A stretch of 64,000 nt of DNA from Cohnella rhizoplanae (GTDB lineage: Bacteria > Bacillota > Bacilli > Paenibacillales > Paenibacillaceae). The stretch spans positions 186,001 through 250,000 of the forward strand of contig NZ_CAOJCN010000001.1 in assembly GCF_948329515.1 (NCBI RefSeq), written 5' to 3'. The position numbers were made by a program, and so were the translations under genes. The notes beneath the pieces were generated by a model. It did no database searches. It saw only the letters and a program-made list of their open reading frames with translations, and was not told where the DNA came from. Positions 46,382-54,513 of this stretch are shown here, one piece after another. The number at the start of each line of letters is the position of its first letter. Position 1 is the stretch's first letter.

Positions 46382-47743
46382 ATGAGACGAAGGTGGGAGA
46401 CCTCCGCCGTGCCCGAGGGACGGCCGCGCGATCCGGCGGCGAATCCGTTATGGCTCGGGACGGCCAAAAAGGATATTACGCCGCGGCAGCCGATGCCGCT
46501 GGCGGGCTTCGGTCACCGGACGGGATCCTTCGAGCAGGTGGCGCAGCCGCTCTACGTGAAGGTCTGGCTGTTCCAGCGGACGGACGCGCAAGGACGCCGG
46601 AGCAGGGCGCTGCTGGCGCAAGCGGATATACTCGCCTGGAACGAGAAAAGAATGGACTTCATTCTCGGCAAATTGGAAGCGCTGTACGGGCTGAAGCCCT
46701 CCGCGGTCATCCTTCAAGCGAGTCACACGCACTGCGGTCCCTGGACCGTCGATCTGTTATATCCCTCGCAGGCCGAATACGTGCGCTTCCTTGAAGCGCA
46801 GCTGCTGGCAGGCGTCGAGGAAGCGTGCGGCAAGCTCGTTCCCGTCGTGGCGGAACAGGGATTCGCGACGTGCGATCTGGGAATCAACCGACGCAGGTTC
46901 GTGGAGGGCCGCATGACGATGGCGCCGAATCCCGAGGGTCCGACCGATCCGGAGGTTCGGGTCGTCCGGTACCGGGAACGGTCGTCCGCCCGGGAGGTGG
47001 GCGTGCTGTTCCACTATACATGCCATCCGACCGTCACGGACCGCAACGTTATATCCGCCGAATATCCCGGCATCGCGATGGATAGGATCGAATCGGCGCT
47101 GGGCGGCGGGGCTATCGCGTCGTTCCTGCAAGGCTGCTGCGGCGATGTCCGACCCCGCATGATTCGGGAAGGCGAGTTCTACCGCGGCGATCTGGAAGAC
47201 GTCCGTCGACACGGCGACCGGTTGGCCGAAGTCGTGCTCTCCGTCCTAGACCGTCCTATGAAGATGCTGGCCTCATGCCCGATCGTGACCCGGTCGGCCG
47301 ATACGGTGCTGCCGTTCGCTACGATGCCCGATCTCGCGGAGCTCGCAGCCGCTAGCGCCGAGCCCGGCATGGCCGGCGATTGGAGCCGCCTGCTGCTCGG
47401 CGATCCGAGCCGCCTCGCGGCGGGCATCCGGCTGCGGATAAATGCCGTGAGACTCGCCGAAGGCCTGACGCTGGTCGCCATGAACGGAGAGATGACGGTC
47501 GCTTACGGCTTGTTTCTCAAAAAGCTGGCGCAGGGCGGCGAAGTGCTCCCGCTCGCGTACAGCAACGGCATGATCGGCTATGTGGCGACTGCCGCCCAGC
47601 TCGCGGAGGGCGGCTACGAGGCCCGGGACTCCATCTACTATTTCGGGCTGCCCGCTCCCTTCGCTCCGGAGACTGAAGCCAAGATTCAAGCTTCAGTTCT
47701 TGAATTGCTGAGGGGAATCGGATTGCGGACGAACGTTCCATAA
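46382..47743 (+). CDS. Neutral/alkaline ceramidase N-terminal-domain protein, copy 1
   Basis: A 453-residue protein with the catalytic core of neutral ceramidases. It has the start LGTAKKDITPRQPMPLAGFG, a zinc His pair region in QASHTHCGPW, a second zinc His in FHYTCHPTVTDRN, FLQGCCGDVRPRM, and the C-terminal Glu and Tyr ligand regions NGEMTVAYG and YSNGMIGYVAT. True ceramidases cleave N-acyl sphingosine, but this short cytoplasmic form has no signal peptide and lacks the C-terminal Ig domain. In sugar clusters it is more likely an amidase or esterase acting on an N-acyl or O-acyl sugar (inference). It has its own promoter (element B). Confidence 0.85.
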   Translation: MRRRWETSAVPEGRPRDPAANPLWLGTAKKDITPRQPMPLAGFGHRTGSFEQVAQPLYVKVWLFQRTDAQGRRSRALLAQADILAWNEKRMDFILGKLEALYGLKPSAVILQASHTHCGPWTVDLLYPSQAEYVRFLEAQLLAGVEEACGKLVPVVAEQGFATCDLGINRRRFVEGRMTMAPNPEGPTDPEVRVVRYRERSSAREVGVLFHYTCHPTVTDRNVISAEYPGIAMDRIESALGGGAIASFLQGCCGDVRPRMIREGEFYRGDLEDVRRHGDRLAEVVLSVLDRPMKMLASCPIVTRSADTVLPFATMPDLAELAAASAEPGMAGDWSRLLLGDPSRLAAGIRLRINAVRLAEGLTLVAMNGEMTVAYGLFLKKLAQGGEVLPLAYSNGMIGYVATAAQLAEGGYEARDSIYYFGLPAPFAPETEAKIQASVLELLRGIGLRTNVP

Positions 47744-47779
47744 ACGGATTTATTACATGTCAGAAAAGTTAACACAAAA

Positions 47780-47844
47780 ACGTAATTCGGATAATGAATG
47801 CATAAATCGGGCTATATGCGGAGCGGAAGCGCGCCTTTTATAGT
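47780..47844 (+). promoter_or_regulatory. Cluster promoter C with 40-bp direct-repeat element
   Basis: The element at 47780-47819 has TAATTCGG (47783-47790) and TAAATCGG (47803-47810), the clearest direct repeat of the three, and ends CTATATGC. After 19 bp comes TATAGT (47839-47844). It drives the second binding protein and the long operon that follows. Confidence 0.75.
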
Positions 47845-47892
47845 AAAAGCGAGCCTAGAGGCCAATTTGAACCTTGGGGAGGGTTAAGCTCA

Positions 47893-49536
47893 ATGAAGAG
47901 ATGGAGAGGAAAAGGATTGACCGCAGGCTTGTCGGTCACGATGCTGGTCGGACTCGCTGCCGCTTGCAGCGGCAACAATGAGGAGCCGACGGCAAGCTCA
48001 AGCGGCGCCGCGCCTGAAGGCACGAAAACGGAAGCCGCCGCCCAGCCAAGCACGGGACCGAAGTACCCTGCGTCGCTGTCGTACTGGGTGCCGATGGAGA
48101 CGGACGCGGCGGTCACGATCAAGGATTACAACGAGATGGGACTGTACAAGGAACTGGAGAAGCGTACGGGAACCAAAGTCGAATTCCAGCATCCGCCGGC
48201 AGGAGAGGCGCAGACCGAAGATCAGTTCAATCTGATGCTCGCCACGGGCAAGCTCCCCGACGTCATCTATACCAACTGGGCGTCCAACTCTCCCGACAAA
48301 GCGATCAAGGATGGCAAAATTCTCCGCCTGAACGAGCTGATCGATCAATACGCGCCTAATCTTGCGCAGATTCTCAAGGACAAGCCGAACATCCGCAAGG
48401 CGATCACGACGGATGAGGGCAATATTTTCGTCTTCCCGCTGATCGGCAGCGATCCGCCCGTCTACGCTTACAACGGCCTGATGATCCGCAAGGATTGGCT
48501 GGACAAATTGAACCTGACCGTACCTACGACGATCGACGAATGGGAGAAGACGCTGATCGCCTTCCGCGACGGGGATCCCAACGGCAACGGCAAGAAGGAC
48601 GAAGTCCCTTATTTCTATCGCCAGACGGACGTCGAGACCAGCTATCCGTTCATCGGCGCTTATGGCATCGCACCGGGCTTCTATCAGGAGAACGGCACCG
48701 TCAAGTTCGGCCCGATGGAGCCGGCGTACAAAGATTACCTTACTCTGATGAACAAGTGGTACGCGGAAGGACTCATTGACAAGGACTACCTGACATCCGA
48801 TACGAAAATCCGCGACAACAAGGTGCTGAGCGACCAGCTAGGCGCGCTGGCAGGCTGGGCCGGCAGCGGCCTCGGCGGCTATATGCAGCTCAAGAAAGAC
48901 AAGGATCCGAACTTCAAGCTCGTCGGCGCCCCGTTCCCGTCGCTGAAGGCGGGCGAAAAGGCGATCTCGAAAGGGAGCGTGACGATCACCGGCTTGGGCT
49001 CCGCGATATCCACGTCGGCCAAAAAGCCCGAAGAAATCGCGGCATGGCTGGACTACGGCTACAGCAAGGAAGGCAGCCTCCTTTTCAACTTCGGCGTGGA
49101 AGGCGAGAGCTACACGATCGTGAACGGGAAGCCGCAATACACCGATCTGATCCTGCACAACCCGAAGAACCTCTCCGTCTCTCAGGCGCTGTCCACCTAT
49201 GCGCTGCAGACGTCGGGCGGACCGTTCGCCTCCGATCCCGAAGCCGACAGACAATGGCACTCCGATCCGGAGCAGTCGGACGCGATGAGCCTCTGGGCGG
49301 CAGCCGACCATTCCAAGGACCTGCCGGGCTCGCTGCTGAATGCGGATGAGCAGGCGAAGTTCGCGAGCATCATGACCGACCTCAACACTTACAACAGCGA
49401 GATGACCAACAAGTTCATTATGGGCCAGGAGCCGCTGACCAAGCTTGACGAATTCGTCAAGACCTTGAAGCAGCTGGGCATCGAGGACGCGATCAGGCTG
49501 AATCAAAGCGCCTACGAACGCTTCCTGTCCAAATAA
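47893..49536 (+). CDS. Extracellular solute-binding lipoprotein (sugar ABC transporter), copy 2
   Basis: A 547-residue lipoprotein with lipobox LAAAC near residues 20-24 and a Ser/Thr/Pro-rich spacer. The body matches the 44584 paralog throughout (LSYWVPMETDAAVTIKDY, DVIYTNWASNSPDKAIKDG, DGDPNGNGKKDEVPYFYR, SYPFIGAYGIAPGFY). It should bind an oligosaccharide outside the membrane and deliver it to the permeases encoded next. It heads the roughly 16-kb operon running to the window end and is driven by element C. Confidence 0.93.
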   Translation: MKRWRGKGLTAGLSVTMLVGLAAACSGNNEEPTASSSGAAPEGTKTEAAAQPSTGPKYPASLSYWVPMETDAAVTIKDYNEMGLYKELEKRTGTKVEFQHPPAGEAQTEDQFNLMLATGKLPDVIYTNWASNSPDKAIKDGKILRLNELIDQYAPNLAQILKDKPNIRKAITTDEGNIFVFPLIGSDPPVYAYNGLMIRKDWLDKLNLTVPTTIDEWEKTLIAFRDGDPNGNGKKDEVPYFYRQTDVETSYPFIGAYGIAPGFYQENGTVKFGPMEPAYKDYLTLMNKWYAEGLIDKDYLTSDTKIRDNKVLSDQLGALAGWAGSGLGGYMQLKKDKDPNFKLVGAPFPSLKAGEKAISKGSVTITGLGSAISTSAKKPEEIAAWLDYGYSKEGSLLFNFGVEGESYTIVNGKPQYTDLILHNPKNLSVSQALSTYALQTSGGPFASDPEADRQWHSDPEQSDAMSLWAAADHSKDLPGSLLNADEQAKFASIMTDLNTYNSEMTNKFIMGQEPLTKLDEFVKTLKQLGIEDAIRLNQSAYERFLSK

Positions 49537-49548
49537 GGCAAGACGATC

Positions 49549-49578
49549 GTCCGCGGCCGGCCTTCTACCGGCCCGGAC
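49549..49578 (+). other. Stem-loop after the second binding-protein gene, no T tract
   Basis: GTCCGCGGCCGG pairs with CCGGCCCGGAC (one bulge) with a 7-base loop and no following T run. It could protect the binding-protein mRNA 3' end, raising receptor level over permease level, a known arrangement in sugar ABC operons. Confidence 0.5.
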
Positions 49579-49632
49579 CCTTCCTTAAACCTGCGCCCCA
49601 CGACGGCTTATTCTGAGACTGGAGGAATGCAC

Positions 49633-50634
49633 ATGCCGCCACCGCTTAACGCGAAGCCGCTCCCTGTACAAGCGGCGATCCCCCTGCAACCGCTTCCGTC
49701 GTCCGTTAAGTCCGCTCAAAAACGCGGCTTTCGCTTCAGGCTCGTCCGCGACTTCCGCGTCAACCGCTATTTATATCTCATGATTCTGCCCGTCGTTCTG
49801 TACTATGCGATCTTTCACTATGCGCCGATGTACGGCGTCCAGATCGCGTTCAAAAACTACTCGCCGGGCACGGGGATGTTGGACAGTCCCTGGGTGGGAT
49901 TTCAGTATTTCAGAGAGTTTTTCAACGGTTTTTATTTCGGAAGGCTGATCCGCAATACGCTGCTGCTGAGCGCTTACGATCTGATCTTTCAATTTACCGC
50001 GCCGATCCTTCTTGCATTCCTGCTCAACGAGCTGCGCAATGCCGCGTTCAAGCGCGTCGTCCAGACCGTGGCGTATTTGCCCTACTTTATCTCGCTCGTG
50101 GTCGTCGTGGGACTGATGGTCGACTTTCTGGCCAGAGACGGACTCATTAACGACGTGCTAGCGACCTTCGGCGTGGAAAGGCATGCGTATCTGAGCGAAG
50201 CCGGGTGGTTCCGTACGCTGTTCGTCTCGTCGGGCATCTGGCAAAACGTAGGCTGGGGAACGATCATCTACCTCGCCGCCATCGCGGGCATCGACCCTTC
50301 GCTCTACGAGGCCGCCAAGGTGGACGGCGCCGGAAGGTGGAAGCAGAACCTTCATATAACGCTGCCGGGCATCGGCTCGACGATCATCATTCTTTTCATC
50401 TTGCAAATCGGCAGTCTCATGTCGATCAACAGCGACAAGATCCTGCTCATGTACAATACAGCGACCTACAGCACGGCGGACGTCATCGGCACCTACGTCT
50501 ACCGCAAGGGGATCCTGGAGGCCAGCTTCAGCTACAGCGCCGCGATCGGCTTGTTCAACTCGGTCATCAACTTCATTTTATTGATCGTAGCGAATTCCGT
50601 CAGCAAGCGGGTGTCGGAGACCAAGCTATGGTGA
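49633..50634 (+). CDS. ABC transporter permease, LplB/YtcP-partner type
   Basis: A 333-residue inner-membrane permease with six predicted segments (YLYLMILPVVLYYAIFHYAP at the start, then GVQIAFKNYSPGTG). The cytoplasmic EAA loop that contacts the ATPase is YEAAKVDGAGRWKQNLHITLP near residues 220-240. ATG 49633 is preferred to 49627 because GGAGG is 7 bp upstream of it. It pairs with the next gene. No ATPase is encoded in the cluster, so a shared MsmX-like ATPase elsewhere is expected, as known for this transporter class. Confidence 0.94.
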   Translation: MPPPLNAKPLPVQAAIPLQPLPSSVKSAQKRGFRFRLVRDFRVNRYLYLMILPVVLYYAIFHYAPMYGVQIAFKNYSPGTGMLDSPWVGFQYFREFFNGFYFGRLIRNTLLLSAYDLIFQFTAPILLAFLLNELRNAAFKRVVQTVAYLPYFISLVVVVGLMVDFLARDGLINDVLATFGVERHAYLSEAGWFRTLFVSSGIWQNVGWGTIIYLAAIAGIDPSLYEAAKVDGAGRWKQNLHITLPGIGSTIIILFILQIGSLMSINSDKILLMYNTATYSTADVIGTYVYRKGILEASFSYSAAIGLFNSVINFILLIVANSVSKRVSETKLW

Positions 50635-50647
50635 GGAGGGATCTTCA

Positions 50648-51523
50648 ATGAACCACCGGACGGCCGGCGAGCGGCTATTCGATATCGGCAACAACGCCTT
50701 TATGCTCGTGCTTATGTTCGTCTGCCTGTACCCGTTCTGGTACGTGCTGGCGGCTTCCTTCAGCGACCCGGCGTGGATCGCCGAGACGAGAGGCATGATC
50801 TGGCTGCCCCACGGGCTGAGCCTGGAATCGTATAAGGCGGTATTCAACAATCCGATCATCATGACCGGCTACCTCAACACGTTGTTCGTCGTCGCCGTCG
50901 GTACGTTCGTGAACGTGCTGATGACCGCTCTGGGCGCTTATGTATTGTCCAGAAGCCATTTTATGATGCGCAATCCGATCATGTTCCTGATCGTGTTCAC
51001 GATGTTCTTCAACGGCGGCTTGATCCCGAACTATATGGTGGTGAACGGGCTCGGCCTGGTCGATAACCTATGGGCGCTGATCCTGCCGGTCGCGATGAAC
51101 GCCTTTAACCTGATCATCATGCGGACGGCCTTCCAGTCGGTGCCCGTCAGCCTGGAGGAGTCGGCACGGCTGGACGGCGCCAACGACTTTACCATCCTCT
51201 TTAGAATCGTGCTGCCGTTATCCATGCCGGTCGTGGCCGTCATGATCTTGTTCTATGGCGTGGCGCACTGGAATTCGTGGTTTAACGCGCTGATCTACAT
51301 GCGGGATCGCGGGCACTATCCGCTGCAGCTGATCTTAAGGGAGATTCTGATCAGCAACAGCACCGACAGCATGACCGCGAATTCGGGCGGGAACAAGCTT
51401 CAGGTGGCGCTCACGATCAAGTATGCCACGATCATCGTGGCTACCGGGCCGATCCTGATCCTTTATCCCTATCTTCAGAAGTTTTTCGTCAAGGGCGTGA
51501 TGATCGGCGCGATCAAAGAGTAG
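50648..51523 (+). CDS. Carbohydrate ABC transporter permease, LplC/YtcP type
   Basis: A 291-residue permease with six membrane segments, beginning with a short cytoplasmic RTAGERLFDIGNNAFMLVLM stretch. The EAA loop is VSLEESARLDGANDFTILF near residues 170-190, and TNSGGNKLQ-like family features occur late (MTANSGGNKLQVALTIKYAT). The C-terminus YLQKFFVKGVMIGAIKE is the family standard. It forms the transmembrane pore with the previous gene, 13 bp upstream (ribosome site GAGGAGGG). Confidence 0.94.
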   Translation: MNHRTAGERLFDIGNNAFMLVLMFVCLYPFWYVLAASFSDPAWIAETRGMIWLPHGLSLESYKAVFNNPIIMTGYLNTLFVVAVGTFVNVLMTALGAYVLSRSHFMMRNPIMFLIVFTMFFNGGLIPNYMVVNGLGLVDNLWALILPVAMNAFNLIIMRTAFQSVPVSLEESARLDGANDFTILFRIVLPLSMPVVAVMILFYGVAHWNSWFNALIYMRDRGHYPLQLILREILISNSTDSMTANSGGNKLQVALTIKYATIIVATGPILILYPYLQKFFVKGVMIGAIKE

Positions 51524-51549
51524 TCCAACATTTTGGAGGAGGAATGGGG

Positions 51550-54477
51550 ATGACGATACGCAGTGCGTTTGCGGGGACGATCCGGTTTCGGACGATTTGG
51601 ATAGGCGTCTTATGTTTCGTTGTTGCCGCCGGTTTGCTTAATTGGAGTCCATCCAGGGCTTATGCAGCTACCGATTATTACGTGTCGCCAACAGGGAGTA
51701 ATTCCAATCCGGGCACCCAGGCGCAGCCGTTCCTCACGATCCTCAAGGCGTCGCAGGTCGCGGCGGCGGGCTCCACGATCCACGTCGCGCCGGGCACGTA
51801 CGAGGGCGGCTTCCGTACCTTGGCGAGCGGGACGGCAGAGGCGAGGATCCGCTACGTATCCGATACGAAGTGGGGCGCGCGGATCGTGCCTCCCGTCGAC
51901 AATCCGAGCGAAGCGATATGGGACAATCAGGGCAGCTACGTCGACATCGAGGGCTTCGAGATCGACGGCAACGGCACGACGACGTTGAACGGAATACTCA
52001 CGGAGGGTTCTTATACGGCCGTACGCGGCAATCACGTCCACGATATCGCGAGCGCCGTACCCTGCACCTCGCAAGGCGGCGCAGGCATCAACACGGACTA
52101 CTATTATTACGGTGTCGGGACGGAGATATCCGGCAACGTGGTACACAACATCGGGTACGCGGGCTGCGACTACATCCAGGGCATCTATGTCAGCACGTCG
52201 GGCACTGTGACCAACAACCTCGTCTATCAGATCGGCGGCGCGGCCATCCATCTCTGGCATGATGCGAACACGGTCACGATCTCGAACAATACGGTGTTCT
52301 CCTCCTGGTTCGGCATCATAGTGGGCGGCGGAGACTACTACCATACCCCAGGACCGGCCGACCACGTCCACGTCTCCAACAACATAGTGTACGACAATAC
52401 GTACGGGATCTCCGAGCAGGGCGATACGGGCCTGGACAATACGTACACGAACAATCTGGTCTATCAAAACGACACCTACGACATCCGCCTGCGGAACGGT
52501 CTGACGGATACCGGCACCGTCTCAGCCGATCCCCAGTTCGTCTACTACGCGGCGGCAGGCGGCGGCGATTACCGTCTGAAGTCCGCCTCTCCCGCGATCG
52601 ATGCGGGCTCGCCGGTCTATGCGCCTACCGTCGATCTCGACGGCCATGCGCGACCGATCGGCGCCGCAGTCGATCTGGGCGCCTACGAATATACCGGCGC
52701 ATTCGAGATTACCGCTCTCGCGAAGACGCTCAAGGCCGGAGAGTCGACCCAGATCGTCTCTGCGTCCGATCTGTCCGGCGCGCAATTCGCGAGCGACCGC
52801 CCGGTTATCGCCGGCGTGGACGGCAGCGGCCGGATCACGGCGATCGCGAACGGCGAAGCGGTCATCACGGCGACCGTGACGGAAGCGGACGCCGTCCGGA
52901 CTGCCGAGCTCCGGATCACGGTGGCGGAGCATCTCGAGACGGTGACGCTGCAGACGTCCGAGCCGGAGACCGAGGTCGGGCAGACTCGCCAATTCAGCGT
53001 GACCGGCCTGATGAGCGACGGTATGCCGGCTGACCTCGGCGATGCCGCCGTCCGCTACTACATGAGCGGCCGTTCCGTCGCGACCGTCAACTCGGCGGGT
53101 CTTGTGAACGGCCTCGCAGCAGGCACCGACACGCTTAACGTAGACGTGACGCTCAATGGCGTGACCAAGTCCGCCCATACGTCGGTGACGATCGCGCCGC
53201 CGAGTCTGGCTGCGGTCACGCTGTCCCTTACCCGCGACACCTTGATCAAGGGTCAGACGGCGCAAGCGTCGGCTGCCGGCGTATCGCCGAACGGCAAGGC
53301 AACGTCGATGAAAAACGCGACGATCGCTTACCGCAGCAGCAATCCGGCCGTCGCGACGGTCGGCGCCGGCGGGCTCGTTACGGCGGTCGCGCCGGGGACG
53401 GCCTCGATCGGCGTGGACGCCGCCTTGAACGGCAAGACCGTATCGGCCGAGCGTACGGTTACGGTGCAGCCTGGCGCCGCGTTCCTCTACGGCTTCGCCA
53501 AGCTGCCCGTCGTCGACAAGACGGCAAATACGATTCTATATAACCCGACGGTGCAGTTCGAAGCCGTGACGGAGGGTCCGCGGATTACCTTCGGCGCGGA
53601 GGTGCCGGAGACGCATCTGTACCAGGTCAGGCTGAGGACGTTCAAGGCGACCAGCTACGGGAAATATTCGATTCTGCTCGACGGACAGCCGCTCGCGGAT
53701 TATGACTTTTACGGCAGCACGGGGGCGGGGACGGCCTTCGATCCGATCGGTTCGGCGCAGATCTCGGCCGGCGCGCACCAGCTGACCTTCGTCAACGTCG
53801 GCAAGCGCGACGAGGCTACGAACTACAAGATGGGCGTAATCGAGCTCGAGCTGCTGGCCCTGCCGGATTCGGCGCCGCCGGTGACGAGCGCAGCGGTATC
53901 CGGAACGGCCGGCGCAGGCGGCTGGTACACGAGCGCCGTACAAGTGACGCTGAACGCTGCCGATGGCGACACCGGCGTCGCCGGGACCGAGTACAGGTTG
54001 AATCCGCACGGGACCTGGAAGCCTTATTCGGCCCCGCTGGCTTTGACCGCGGACGGCGTCTACACGATCGAATACCGTTCAACGGATGTCTCGGGCAATG
54101 CAGAGCGGGCGAAGACGGTCAAGATAAAGATCGACACGACGGCGCCCCGATTAACCGTTCGTCTGGACCGCACGGTGCTCTGGCCGCCGAACGGCAAGCT
54201 GGTCGCTATCCACGCCGATCTGAACAAAGGGGACTCGGGCTCAGGCGTCGCTAGCGTCCGCTTGACTTCCGTGGTCAGCAGCGATCCGGACGGCGGCAGC
54301 GACGACATCAGGGCGCGGATCGGCTCCTCGGACACGACCTTCAGCGTGCGCGCCGAAAAGTCGGGCGGGGGCAAGGCGCGCATCTATACGGTGACGTACA
54401 CGGCAACCGACCATGCGGGCAACCAGACCTCCGCTTCCGCGACGGTGACCGTGCCCCGGTCGCGTCCGGGACAATAG
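51550..54477 (+). CDS. Secreted parallel beta-helix protein with BIG2-type, CBM-like and OmpL47-type domains
   Basis: A 975-residue secreted protein (ATG 51550, GGAGGAGG 7 bp upstream). A signal peptide ends near SRAYA. A DUF1565-like start (TDYYVSPTGSNSNPGTQAQP) leads into a right-handed beta-helix to about residue 380 (VRGNHVHDIASAV, TISNNTVFSSWFGII, VHVSNNIVYDNTYG). Ig-like BIG2-type modules follow (about 390-650), then a galactose-binding-like module (about 660-775). The end is an OmpL47-type domain (GGWYTSAVQVTLNAADGDTG) and a final Ig-like region. Beta-helix proteins of this type are polysaccharide lyases, hydrolases or epimerases. It is the only clearly extracellular enzyme candidate in the operon, and its catalytic residues cannot be assigned. 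Confidence 0.85.
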   Translation: MTIRSAFAGTIRFRTIWIGVLCFVVAAGLLNWSPSRAYAATDYYVSPTGSNSNPGTQAQPFLTILKASQVAAAGSTIHVAPGTYEGGFRTLASGTAEARIRYVSDTKWGARIVPPVDNPSEAIWDNQGSYVDIEGFEIDGNGTTTLNGILTEGSYTAVRGNHVHDIASAVPCTSQGGAGINTDYYYYGVGTEISGNVVHNIGYAGCDYIQGIYVSTSGTVTNNLVYQIGGAAIHLWHDANTVTISNNTVFSSWFGIIVGGGDYYHTPGPADHVHVSNNIVYDNTYGISEQGDTGLDNTYTNNLVYQNDTYDIRLRNGLTDTGTVSADPQFVYYAAAGGGDYRLKSASPAIDAGSPVYAPTVDLDGHARPIGAAVDLGAYEYTGAFEITALAKTLKAGESTQIVSASDLSGAQFASDRPVIAGVDGSGRITAIANGEAVITATVTEADAVRTAELRITVAEHLETVTLQTSEPETEVGQTRQFSVTGLMSDGMPADLGDAAVRYYMSGRSVATVNSAGLVNGLAAGTDTLNVDVTLNGVTKSAHTSVTIAPPSLAAVTLSLTRDTLIKGQTAQASAAGVSPNGKATSMKNATIAYRSSNPAVATVGAGGLVTAVAPGTASIGVDAALNGKTVSAERTVTVQPGAAFLYGFAKLPVVDKTANTILYNPTVQFEAVTEGPRITFGAEVPETHLYQVRLRTFKATSYGKYSILLDGQPLADYDFYGSTGAGTAFDPIGSAQISAGAHQLTFVNVGKRDEATNYKMGVIELELLALPDSAPPVTSAAVSGTAGAGGWYTSAVQVTLNAADGDTGVAGTEYRLNPHGTWKPYSAPLALTADGVYTIEYRSTDVSGNAERAKTVKIKIDTTAPRLTVRLDRTVLWPPNGKLVAIHADLNKGDSGSGVASVRLTSVVSSDPDGGSDDIRARIGSSDTTFSVRAEKSGGGKARIYTVTYTATDHAGNQTSASATVTVPRSRPGQ

Positions 54478-54513
54478 TCAACCACTCATTTCAACCGATA
54501 AGGAGCGACTTCA

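Noticed and set aside
39700..47892. Catabolite-response (cre) sites near the cluster promoters
   Set aside because: No good match to the cre palindrome was found by eye near the three promoters; a matrix search would be needed to be sure.
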